A stretch of 64,000 nucleotides of DNA from Streptomyces sp. NRRL WC-3626 (GTDB lineage Bacteria; Actinomycetota; Actinomycetes; Streptomycetales; Streptomycetaceae). Below the pieces are notes generated by a model that saw nothing but the letters and a program-made list of their open reading frames with translations, searched no databases and was not told the DNA's origin. Of the stretch, positions 16,631 through 24,346 are shown one piece after another. The position numbers and the translations under genes were made by a program. Position 1 is the first letter of the stretch. Each line of letters begins with the position of its first letter. The DNA is taken from assembly GCF_000718785.1 (NCBI RefSeq), contig NZ_JOCA01000017.1, positions 98,041 through 162,040 on the forward strand, given 5' to 3'.

Positions 16631-17773
16631 ATGCCACGAGTCCTCTCAGACGAACGCCGTGACCTGGTCAGGACGATCGCGGACTTCTGCCGCCGCGAGT
16701 GCGGAACCAAGGAACAGCGCGACAAACTGACCGACGACGGCCAGGAGCAGCACAACCAGAAGCTCTACGAGAGGATGGCGGCACTCGGCTGGCTCGGCAT
16801 CGCGGTCCCCGAGGAGTACGGCGGCGCCGGCCAGGGCATCACCGACCTCTGCCTCTTCCTTCAGGAGACCTCCTACGGACTGGCGCCCATCAGCGGCTTC
16901 GGCACCACCGTCATCGCGGCGGCGGCGTACGAGAAGTTCGGCACCGAGGAACAGAAGCGCACCGTGCTCGAAGGCGTCGTCAACGGCCGTGTCGAAGCCA
17001 TCTCGATGTCGGAACCCGGCGCCGGCTCCGACGTGGGCGCCCTCGCCTGCCGCGCGGAACGCGCCGACGGCGGCTATGTGATCAACGGCCAGAAGACCTG
17101 GTGCTCCAACGCGCACTTCGCCGACCACATCCTCCTCATCGCCCGCACCGGCCAGGGCGGCGGGAAGCACGACGGACTCACCCAGTTCATGGTGCCGACC
17201 GGCATTGACGGCCTGCGGATCAGAGGCATCGACACCATGGGCGGCAAGGACGTCAACGACCTCTACCTCACCGACTGCTTCCTGCCCGACTCCGCCGTCG
17301 TGGGCACTCCCGGCGAGGGCTGGGCCCAGCTCATGGCCGGACTGAACCTGGAGCGGATGATCCTCGCCGCCCTGATGCTGGGCGTCGCGCGGCGCGCCTT
17401 CGACGACACCCTCACCTATGTGCGCCAGCGCGAGCAGTTCGGCCGCCCCATCGGCTCCTTCCAGGTGCTCAAGCACCGGATCGCGGACATGGCGACCGAA
17501 CTCGCCTGCGCACAGCTGCTCCTGGACGACGTCTGTGCCGCGATCGACGCCGAACCCGGCCGGGTGTTCGCACGCGAGGCGTCCATGGCCAAACTCAAGT
17601 GCACCGAACTCGCCAAGCACATCACCCTGGAGGGCATGCAGATGATGGGCGGCTACGGCTACGCCACCGAGTACGGCATGGAAGCCCTGCTCCGCTCCAC
17701 CGTCGTCTCCACGGTGTACGGCGGAACGAGCGAGATCCAGCGGGAGATCATCGGCAGGACCTACGGACTGTAG
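16631..17773 (+). CDS. Acyl-CoA dehydrogenase
   Basis: A 380-residue FAD-dependent acyl-CoA dehydrogenase. Signatures are EPGAGSDVGAL (flavin and substrate binding), the family pattern RQREQFGRPIGSFQ, and the C-terminal YGGTSEIQREIIGR that carries the catalytic glutamate. It performs the first oxidation of beta-oxidation. It is the last gene of the ligase-TetR-dehydrogenase run. Together with the ligase it would start breakdown of isoprenoid or fatty acyl-CoAs. Confidence 0.93.
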   Translation: MPRVLSDERRDLVRTIADFCRRECGTKEQRDKLTDDGQEQHNQKLYERMAALGWLGIAVPEEYGGAGQGITDLCLFLQETSYGLAPISGFGTTVIAAAAYEKFGTEEQKRTVLEGVVNGRVEAISMSEPGAGSDVGALACRAERADGGYVINGQKTWCSNAHFADHILLIARTGQGGGKHDGLTQFMVPTGIDGLRIRGIDTMGGKDVNDLYLTDCFLPDSAVVGTPGEGWAQLMAGLNLERMILAALMLGVARRAFDDTLTYVRQREQFGRPIGSFQVLKHRIADMATELACAQLLLDDVCAAIDAEPGRVFAREASMAKLKCTELAKHITLEGMQMMGGYGYATEYGMEALLRSTVVSTVYGGTSEIQREIIGRTYGL

Positions 17774-17837
17774 ACACCGCGGGCGTCACGGTGCGCCGGA
17801 CCCCGGACCGGACCGCGCGGAAAGCCGGAAGCGGCCG

Positions 17838-17852
17838 GGCCGGTCACCGGCC
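17838..17852. other. Hairpin directly before the DUF1152 start
   Basis: GGCCGGTCACCGGCC is a perfect inverted repeat ending three bases before the ATG at 17856. No Shine-Dalgarno sequence is visible, so the hairpin either terminates transcription from the acyl-CoA dehydrogenase gene or affects translation initiation. Confidence 0.45.
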
Positions 17853-17855
17853 ACA

Positions 17856-18824
17856 ATGACCGTCGTGACGTCACTCCACACCAACCCTCTCCTCACCCGG
17901 CTCGCCGGCTCCACGCGGATCCTCGTCGCGGGCGCGGGCGGCGGTTTCGACATCTACTCCGGCCTGCCCCTGGCGCTCTCCCTCCTGCACCAGAACAAGG
18001 AGGTCCACCTCGCGAACCTCTCCTTCAGCGCACTCGCCGGCCTGCCGCCGGACGCCTGGGCCGCCGAGGACCTGGCCGTCGTCACGCCCGAAACCGCCCC
18101 GCACCAGAGCTACTTCCCCGAGCGGACCCTCGCCCGGTGGCTGCGCGTCCACGGCTATCCGGACACCGTGTACGCCTTCCCGCAGACCGGAGTCCGCCCG
18201 CTGCGCGCCGCCTACCGGGCACTCATCGAACGGCACGGCATCGACGCCGTGGTGCTGGTCGACGGGGGGACGGACATCCTGCTGCGCGGTGACGAGGCAG
18301 GTCTCGGCACACCGGAGGAGGACCTGGCCAGCGTGGCCGCGCTGGCCGCGCTGGACGGCGTACCGGACCGGTTCGTGGTGTCCGTCGGTTTCGGCGTGGA
18401 CGCCTACCACGGGGTGAACCACGTCCAGGTGCTGCAGAACATCGCCGCCCTGGAACGCGACGGTGCCTACCTGGGCGCGTTCTCGATACCCCGCGCCACC
18501 CGGGAGGGCGCCCTGTACCTGGACGCGGTGGCACACGCCCAGGAGCACACCCCCGACCACCCCAGCATCGTGAACGGGTCCATCGCGGCGGCGGTGCGCG
18601 GCGCGTTCGGGGACGTCCGGTTCACCGACCGCACACGGGGCGGCGAGTTGTTCGTCAACCCGCTGATGTCCCTGTACTTCGCCTTCGACCTGCCGGGCCT
18701 GGCAGCCAGGTGCCTCTACCTCGACCGCATCGAGGACACCCACCTCATACGTCAAGTCCACTCCCGCATAGCCGAGTTCCGCGACTCCGTCGTGCCCCGC
18801 CCGCCCCGCACCTTTCCCCACTGA
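17856..18824 (+). CDS. DUF1152 domain-containing protein
   Basis: A 322-residue DUF1152 protein. It begins with a nucleotide-binding-like loop (RILVAGAGGGFDIYSGLPLA) and has VVLVDGGTDILLRGDE, which looks like an acidic, possibly metal-binding segment. No enzymatic role is established for the family that I know of. No ribosome binding site precedes the ATG; a GTG nine bases downstream is an alternative start. It stands alone between the acyl-CoA dehydrogenase and the bL37-like gene. Confidence 0.85.
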   Translation: MTVVTSLHTNPLLTRLAGSTRILVAGAGGGFDIYSGLPLALSLLHQNKEVHLANLSFSALAGLPPDAWAAEDLAVVTPETAPHQSYFPERTLARWLRVHGYPDTVYAFPQTGVRPLRAAYRALIERHGIDAVVLVDGGTDILLRGDEAGLGTPEEDLASVAALAALDGVPDRFVVSVGFGVDAYHGVNHVQVLQNIAALERDGAYLGAFSIPRATREGALYLDAVAHAQEHTPDHPSIVNGSIAAAVRGAFGDVRFTDRTRGGELFVNPLMSLYFAFDLPGLAARCLYLDRIEDTHLIRQVHSRIAEFRDSVVPRPPRTFPH

Positions 18825-18958
18825 ACCGGCGGCCGGAGCGCGAGTCGCGGGCCGTGCCGCCCTGCGGAACAATGGCGGGGCGGGCCGGCGCGGTGTGCCG
18901 GTCCGGGACCTTCGGGTGAGACCCGGTCTCACGGCCGTACGACACGAGGGAGACGCAC

Positions 18959-19036
18959 ATGTCCTCGAAGAGGCGCCGCAAGAAGAAGGCACGCCGCAAC
19001 CACCCCGCCAACCACGGCAAGCGGCCGCAGTCCTGA
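18959..19036 (+). CDS. Ribosomal protein bL37-like, 25 residues
   Basis: ATG at 18959 behind CGAGGGAG. The peptide begins MSSKRRRKKKARRN and ends ANHGKRPQS. It is extremely basic, and the KRxRKK...ANHGKRP pattern matches the actinobacterial large-subunit protein bL37 found in mycobacterial ribosomes and annotated in streptomycetes. A strong hairpin follows the stop. Confidence 0.8.
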   Translation: MSSKRRRKKKARRNHPANHGKRPQS

Positions 19037-19042
19037 ACGTGC

Positions 19043-19079
19043 CCGTCCCGGGGACCGGTGACCTCCGGCCCCGGGACGG
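19043..19079. terminator. Bidirectional hairpin terminator after bL37 and the SpoIIE phosphatase
   Basis: CCGTCCCGGGG at 19043-19053 pairs perfectly with CCCCGGGACGG at 19069-19079 across a 15-base loop. It lies between the convergent bL37 and phosphatase genes. Confidence 0.8.
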
Positions 19080-19080
19080 T

Positions 19081-20481
19081 TCAGGCGGGCGGTCCGAGCG
19101 GCACGCGGAGGGCGAGCACCGCCATGTCGTCGCGGCCGTCACCGGGATGACGGTCCGCCAGCGCCCGCACGAGATCCGGCAGCGGCAGTGAGGCGTGGGC
19201 GACGGCGAGCCCGGCGAGCGCGGCCAGGCCCTCGTCGATGGGATGCGCGGGGTGTTCGACGAGCCCGTCGGTGAAGAACAGCAGCACGGAACCCGCAGGC
19301 AGCTCCCGCGTGTGATCGGGCCGGGGCTCCCCGGTGCTCACCCCGAGCGGCAGGCCGGGTTCGGCGTACAGGTACTCCGTCTCCAGCTCCGGGCCGATCA
19401 GCAGGGGCGGGAGATGCCCCGCACTGCTCCAGCGCAGCACCCACCCGGATTCCCCGGGCTCCACACGTGCCAGACACGCCGTGGTGACGGGGATGTCCGC
19501 GGTGGCGTGCAGCGTGCGGTCCAGCTGGGTGAGAACCCCGCTGGGCGGGGTGCGGCGGTCGTAGAAGAGCGCCCGCAGCATGCTGCGGGCCTGCGCCATC
19601 GCGGCGGCGGCACGCAGGTCGTGACCGCCCACGTCACCGATCATGACGCCGACCGAGTCGTCGGGCAGCACCAGGGCGTCGTACCAGTCCCCGCCGAGCC
19701 GGTTCGGCTCGGCCGCGGGCCGGTAGACGGCGGCCGCGGCGAAGGGGCCCAGGTCGGACAGGGTGGGCAGCAGCAGCCGCTGGAAGGTCTCGGCGCTGTC
19801 GCGGACCTGCGCGAACAGCCGGGCGTTCTCGATCGCGATACCGGCGGCGCCGGCGAGGGCGACGACGATGTCCTCGTCGCTCCGGTCGAAGGGCCGCCCG
19901 TCCTCGCGTTCCGACAGGTAGAGGTCGCCGTAGATCTCGCCGCGGACACTGATGGCGACCCCCAGCAGGGTGCGCATGCGCGGGTGGCCGGGCGGGAACC
20001 CGGCCGAGGCGGGATGCGAGGGGATGTCGAGGAGGCGCAGCGGCTCGGGATGGTGGATCAGATGACCCAGCACGCCCCGACCGTGCGGGAACTCCACCCC
20101 GGACAGCGCGGCGCGCTCGTCCTCCGTGAGCCCCGCCGTGATGAACTCCTTGAGATGCTCGCCCGACTCGTGCAGCACCCCCAGGGCCCCGTAGCGGGCG
20201 CCGACCAGTTCCATCGCCGTGGTGACGATACGGCGCAGCACCACCGACAGATCCAGCTCCCTGCTGATGGCCAGCACCGCATCGAGCAGGCCCTGCAGCC
20301 GCTCCTTGGCATCGGTCACGGCCCGCAACCGCGCACCGACCTGCTCCAGCCCCGTGCCGGGCCGCAGGCCGGGGACCTCCGGCTGCCCTCCGCCGTTCAC
20401 AGCGGACGCCTGCCCGGTGTGCTGAACCGGGCTCCACACGAGCGGTACACCCGGCCTCCCGACTCGACCGTGAGCGGACAA
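19081..20481 (-). CDS. GAF-domain PP2C phosphatase (SpoIIE/RsbU type)
   Basis: A 466-residue protein with a GAF sensor domain at about residues 60-220 and a C-terminal SpoIIE-type serine phosphatase at about 235-465. Phosphatase marks are NRLGGDWYDAL, GDVGGHDLRAAAAMAQ and LLFFTDGLVE, which carry the metal-binding aspartates. Such proteins dephosphorylate anti-anti-sigma factors in partner-switching control of stress sigma factors; the partner is not in this window. The first 40 residues look disordered, so the true start may be further in. Confidence 0.9.
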   Translation of the reverse strand: MSAHGRVGRPGVPLVWSPVQHTGQASAVNGGGQPEVPGLRPGTGLEQVGARLRAVTDAKERLQGLLDAVLAISRELDLSVVLRRIVTTAMELVGARYGALGVLHESGEHLKEFITAGLTEDERAALSGVEFPHGRGVLGHLIHHPEPLRLLDIPSHPASAGFPPGHPRMRTLLGVAISVRGEIYGDLYLSEREDGRPFDRSDEDIVVALAGAAGIAIENARLFAQVRDSAETFQRLLLPTLSDLGPFAAAAVYRPAAEPNRLGGDWYDALVLPDDSVGVMIGDVGGHDLRAAAAMAQARSMLRALFYDRRTPPSGVLTQLDRTLHATADIPVTTACLARVEPGESGWVLRWSSAGHLPPLLIGPELETEYLYAEPGLPLGVSTGEPRPDHTRELPAGSVLLFFTDGLVEHPAHPIDEGLAALAGLAVAHASLPLPDLVRALADRHPGDGRDDMAVLALRVPLGPPA

Positions 20482-20694
20482 GCACCCAGCGTGACACGGT
20501 CGGCGAACGCCGCCCGCCCATTACTCCGAACGCGGCACGCCCCATCCGCACGCGGTTGTCACAGCCCGGTCCGCTGCCCGGTCAATGCGGTGACGGGGGC
20601 CCGCGGCAACGACCCGGGCTCCGGCGAAGGGAGCGCGTATGTCCACAGCAGGCGACCACCGATGCCCCGGCGGGCTCGCGCCGGGGAGGGGCGC

Positions 20695-20907
20695 ATGACG
20701 CCCCGGGAGCCCGAGCTCGCCGCCGCCGGTGTGTCCCTCGCGACGGAGGCCGCCCTGCTCGAGGCACGTGCGCGGATGCTGCAGGAGGCGCTCGACACCG
20801 TCGACGCCCGTATCGGGGAACTGTCCGAGACGCTGCGGCGGCTGCAGGATCCTACGGGTTCGGCTTCCAGTCCCGGGCGAGAAGCCCGAGCAGTACCTCG
20901 TCCATGA
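20695..20907 (+). CDS. Small coiled-coil-like protein, unknown
   Basis: A 70-residue frame starting at ATG 20695 behind GGGGAGGGG. The middle (ATEAALLEARARMLQEALDT and onward) is an alanine- and leucine-rich amphipathic helix with heptad-like spacing. The last 18 residues are read antisense to the acetyltransferase gene, a 56-base overlap. No family recognised. The strong ribosome binding site is the main support. Confidence 0.5.
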   Translation: MTPREPELAAAGVSLATEAALLEARARMLQEALDTVDARIGELSETLRRLQDPTGSASSPGREARAVPRP

Positions 20908-21388
20908 ACTCGCCCATCACCCAGGCCGAGGCACGCAGCACACCCTCGCGGACGAACCCGTTGTGCTCGGCGGAGCGCAGCATCGCGACGTTGTCCGACA
21001 GCGTCTCGATCTGCAGACGCTGCAGACCGCGCACGACGAAGCCGTAGTGGCACAACACCGCGACCACGTCCGTGCCGTAACCCTTGCCTCGGGCGGACGG
21101 CAGCAGCCCCAGGCCGATGTGCGCGTTCCGGTTGTGGGTGTCGATGCCCCACAGGTTGGCGGTGCCTATCAGTGAGCCGCCGTCCAACTCCACGACGGAG
21201 AACGGGACACGGCCCTGCTCCTCGTCGTCCACGAAGAGCCGGGGGTCCTTCGAACCGGGCGAGACCGGCCGCCAGGGTCCGGCCTCGGCCCGTGACGCGT
21301 TGGCCACGTCGTCGTAGAGCTCGGTGCGCAGTACCGGGATGTCGTCCTCGTGCCGGGCCCTGAGCCCGACCTTGCTGCCGCTCAACAT
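20852..21388 (-). CDS. GNAT family N-acetyltransferase
   Basis: A 178-residue RimJ/RimL-type acetyltransferase. The acetyl-CoA loop is LLPSARGKGYGTDVV, followed by GLQRLQIETLSDNVAMLRSA and EHNGFVREGV, the typical ending of this subgroup. Substrate unknown; RimJ/L relatives acetylate protein N-termini or small amines. Standalone gene. Confidence 0.9.
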   Translation of the reverse strand: MLSGSKVGLRARHEDDIPVLRTELYDDVANASRAEAGPWRPVSPGSKDPRLFVDDEEQGRVPFSVVELDGGSLIGTANLWGIDTHNRNAHIGLGLLPSARGKGYGTDVVAVLCHYGFVVRGLQRLQIETLSDNVAMLRSAEHNGFVREGVLRASAWVMGEFMDEVLLGLLARDWKPNP

Positions 21389-21477
21389 GCGTGCTTCCTA
21401 TCCGAACGGATCGGCCGGTCGCAAACGAATAAGTCCCCGACGCCTTGCCGTGACGGCGGTCCGGCCCGCAGGATGCC

Positions 21478-21747
21478 ATGGCGTCCGCGTTCGGCCTCGT
21501 CGGTGATCTGCCGGGCTCCGTCACGGCCGGCTGCGGGCTGCGGGTGCCGTACGCGATGACCTCGGGGCGTCCGGACCGGGTCACCTGCCTCGCCTGCCGC
21601 GAGCACGCCGGGCGCGAACACCTGCGCTTCGCGCGGGAGGTCGAGCGTCTCAGTGCTGCGCCCGGCTCGGTCATCGGCGCCGACCAGGGGAAACTGGCCG
21701 CGGACAGACATCGCGAGCTCGCGCGGCGTTTCGGACAGAACCCCTAG
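21478..21747 (+). CDS. Small conserved actinobacterial protein with Cys pairs
   Basis: An 89-residue protein with three cysteines (AGCGLRVPYAM and VTCLACREH), a possible metal-binding arrangement with the neighbouring histidines. The second half is helical and charged. I recall similar short proteins in streptomycetes but know no function. Its stop overlaps that of the convergent oxidoreductase by three bases. Confidence 0.55.
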   Translation: MASAFGLVGDLPGSVTAGCGLRVPYAMTSGRPDRVTCLACREHAGREHLRFAREVERLSAAPGSVIGADQGKLAADRHRELARRFGQNP

Positions 21748-22793
21748 GGACGCATGACGATCTTGCCCACATGGCTCCTGCGGGCGAGCTCCTCCTGCGC
21801 CGCCGCGGCCCGCGCCAGCGGGAAGACCGCGGCGATGACGGGCCGTACCCGGCCCTGACGAGCCAGGTCCATGAGCAGAGCGAAGTGCGCCGGCGTGTGC
21901 ATCGCGGAACCGATCACCTGCGCGTTGTGCAGATAGAGACGGCGTACGTCGAAGGCGACGTCGTACCCGCCGAGGGCGCCCGCGACGACCCACCGGCCCC
22001 CTTCGCGCAGCAGCGGCAGTCCCTCACCCACCAGCTCTCCGGCCACGACGTCGAGTGCGACGTCGACGCCCTTCGGGGCGGCCGCGCGGATCTGCCCGGT
22101 GACGTCCCCGGCGCGGTCGACGACCTCGTGCGCGCCCGCCTCGCGCACCGCGTCGATCTTGGTTCCGCTGCTCATCGCGACGACCCTCGCGCCACGCGCC
22201 CGCGCGAGCTGTACGGCGGCGAGCCCGACACCGCCGGACGCCCCCGAGACCAGGACGGTCTCGCCCTCCCGCAGCCGGCCCCGCTCGATCATCCCCAGCG
22301 CCGTGCCGTACGCCGTCGGCAGCGCCGCGAGCTGGTCGTCCGTGAGCGGCGACTCCGTCACGTCGTGCACACGCTCCGCCGGCGCCGTCACATACTCCGC
22401 GTAACCGCCGTCGCGTTCGCTCCCCATCAGGCCCACCGGATTGGCGTCCGGCCCGTCACCGTCGTAGATCGCCGGGTCGACGACCACACGCAGCCCCACG
22501 AGGCTCCCGTCCACGCCCGCGCCGACCGCCGCGACCCGGCCCGCGACGTCCGCGCCCTGGATACGCGGGAAGTCGAGCGGGCCCCGCCAGCCCGACCGGG
22601 CCGTCGGAGCTCCCGGACGGCCGTAGGCCCCCTCCCGGGTCCACAGATCTGTGTTGTTCAGCGCCACCGCACCGACCCTGACCAGCACCTCGCCCGGCCG
22701 CGGAACCGGCACGGCCACCTCCGCCGGCTCCAGTACCTCCGGCCCACCGTGCGCGGTGGCGCGCACCGCGCGCATGATCTCGGGCGTAGTCAT
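21744..22793 (-). CDS. Quinone oxidoreductase-like MDR-family dehydrogenase
   Basis: A 349-residue medium-chain reductase of the zinc-free quinone-oxidoreductase type. It has the N-terminal GroES-like fold (RPGEVLVRVGAVALNNTDLW) and the nucleotide-binding loop LVSGASGGVGLAAVQLA near residue 180. There is no catalytic zinc motif. The start at 22793 was chosen for the GGAGGGTGAGG upstream. It is divergent from the TetR at 22866, which probably represses it. Probable role: NADPH-dependent reduction of quinones or reactive enones. Confidence 0.9.
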   Translation of the reverse strand: MTTPEIMRAVRATAHGGPEVLEPAEVAVPVPRPGEVLVRVGAVALNNTDLWTREGAYGRPGAPTARSGWRGPLDFPRIQGADVAGRVAAVGAGVDGSLVGLRVVVDPAIYDGDGPDANPVGLMGSERDGGYAEYVTAPAERVHDVTESPLTDDQLAALPTAYGTALGMIERGRLREGETVLVSGASGGVGLAAVQLARARGARVVAMSSGTKIDAVREAGAHEVVDRAGDVTGQIRAAAPKGVDVALDVVAGELVGEGLPLLREGGRWVVAGALGGYDVAFDVRRLYLHNAQVIGSAMHTPAHFALLMDLARQGRVRPVIAAVFPLARAAAAQEELARRSHVGKIVMRP

Positions 22794-22805
22794 CGCCTCA
22801 CCCTC

Positions 22806-22825
22806 CACAGGTATACTGATCTGTG
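22806..22825. promoter_or_regulatory. Putative TetR operator in the oxidoreductase/tetR gap
   Basis: CACAG and CTGTG arms flank ten bases around GTATACTGAT, in the 72-base divergent gap. Position and symmetry suggest the binding site of the adjacent TetR; the arms are short. Confidence 0.4.
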
Positions 22826-22865
22826 AACTCCTGCCACCGTACACCGACCAGTGAAGGGGCGCCCG

Positions 22866-23426
22866 ATGCGCGAAGCACGGCCCATGACGCCGGCCGGCCG
22901 CCGTATCGTGGCGGCCGCCGAGGAGCTCTTCTACCACCGCGGCATCACCGCCGTCGGCGTGGACCTGATCGCCGAGCACTCGGGCGTGACCAAGCGGACG
23001 CTGTACAACCGGTTCGGTTCGAAGGACCATCTCGTGGCGGCGTATCTCATGGAACGCGACCAGCGCTGGCGTGCACTCGTCCGCGCCGCCGTCGACGCCT
23101 GCGACAGCCCCGTCGAGGCCGTCACCGCCCCCTTCACGGCCCTGCGGACCTGGAGCGAGACCAACACCCGCGGATGCGCGTTCATCAACGCCCTGGCCGA
23201 GATCCCGGACCCCGCGCATCCCGCCCATGCCGTCGCCGCCGCCCAGAAGCACTGGCTGCGGGACCTGTTCGAGGAACTCGCCACCGCCGCGCACCGCCCG
23301 GACCCCGCGACTCTCGCGACCCGGCTCCTCGTGCTCCACGAGGGCGCCCTCGCCACACAGCCGCTCCTGCCCGGCACCCTGTCCGCGAGCACCGACCTGG
23401 CACGCGCCCTCGTACGAGCCGGCTAG
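22866..23426 (+). CDS. TetR family regulator
   Basis: A 186-residue TetR protein; its helix-turn-helix is VDLIAEHSGVTKRTLYNRFG, and the C-terminal ligand domain includes TRGCAFINALAEIPDP, a segment typical of the subgroup that governs neighbouring oxidoreductases. The ATG at 22866 follows GAAGGGG. Divergent from the quinone oxidoreductase. Confidence 0.9.
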   Translation: MREARPMTPAGRRIVAAAEELFYHRGITAVGVDLIAEHSGVTKRTLYNRFGSKDHLVAAYLMERDQRWRALVRAAVDACDSPVEAVTAPFTALRTWSETNTRGCAFINALAEIPDPAHPAHAVAAAQKHWLRDLFEELATAAHRPDPATLATRLLVLHEGALATQPLLPGTLSASTDLARALVRAG

Positions 23427-23466
23427 ACATCGCACGCACCCCGGCACCAGCTCTGGAGGCACTCCC

Positions 23467-24183
23467 GTGGGAACCGCAACAGCCCGTCGTCTGGCACTCG
23501 TCGGGGGAGGCTTCTCGACCGATGAGGACGGGCTGCTGGACGACTGGCTGCTCACCCACGCGAGAAGCCCCCGGCCCAAGGTGTGCTTCGTCCCGACCGC
23601 CAGCGGCGACGCGCCCGCGTACACCGACCGGTTCCTGCACGCCTTCACCTCACGCGACTGCGAACCGTCCGTACTGCCGCTGTTCCGGCGCGAGCTGGAC
23701 GACGAGAGCCTGCGGACGTTCCTGCTCGGCCAGGACGTCGTGTACGTCGGCGGCGGCAACACGGCGAACCTGCTGGCGGTCTGGCGCGCCCACGGAGTCG
23801 ACCGGCTGCTGCGCGAGGCCCACGCACACGGCACGCTGCTGTGCGGCATCAGCGCCGGCGCCAACTGCTGGGCCGACGGCTCGCACACGGACTCCTTCGG
23901 CCCGCTGACCTACCTCCAGGACGGACTCGGCCTCCTGCCCGGCTCGGTGTGCCCGCACTACGACAGCGAACCCGGGCGCCGCACCTCCTACCGGCACGCC
24001 GTGGCCACCGGCATGCTGCCCGCGGGCTGGGCGGTCGAGGACGGGGTGGGAGCCCTCTTCACGGACGGACATCTCGGGGAAGCGGTCACCCGGAGCCGCG
24101 AGGCCCGGCTGTACCGGGTACGAGCAGACGCACACGACCAGGTCCACGAGGAGGCCCTGCCCTGCCGGCTGCTCGCGAACTGA
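23467..24183 (+). CDS. Peptidase E (S51, type 1 glutamine amidotransferase-like)
   Basis: A 238-residue cytoplasmic dipeptidase-type protein. The catalytic serine lies in CGISAGANCW, with YVGGGNTANLL upstream and a histidine in CPHYDSEPGRR. These are the peptidase E family marks; relatives cleave Asp-X dipeptides. The GTG at 23467 follows GGAGG. It lies 40 bases after the TetR gene and may be co-transcribed. Confidence 0.9.
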   Translation: MGTATARRLALVGGGFSTDEDGLLDDWLLTHARSPRPKVCFVPTASGDAPAYTDRFLHAFTSRDCEPSVLPLFRRELDDESLRTFLLGQDVVYVGGGNTANLLAVWRAHGVDRLLREAHAHGTLLCGISAGANCWADGSHTDSFGPLTYLQDGLGLLPGSVCPHYDSEPGRRTSYRHAVATGMLPAGWAVEDGVGALFTDGHLGEAVTRSREARLYRVRADAHDQVHEEALPCRLLAN

Positions 24184-24346
24184 GCGGCCCCGGTTATTCG
24201 GTTGGCGCCCGCCCGCGCATGTGGTGGGATCAGGGGCAACGGGGGCGGCTCCCCGACGCGCATCCTTCTCACTCTCTCGAAAAGACCCGGCGCGTCCACT
24301 CTCCGCCCCCGTTCTCCCATCCCCGGCCCAGAGTGAGGATTCCCTG

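Noticed and set aside
17838..17852. Hairpin as a riboswitch for DUF1152
   Set aside because: It is a single short perfect palindrome with no conserved aptamer-like structure.
24221..24346. Upstream ATG at 24221 as the start of the RING-family protein
   Set aside because: The 42 added residues are low-complexity, and a Shine-Dalgarno sequence precedes the TTG at 24347 instead. Not fully excluded.
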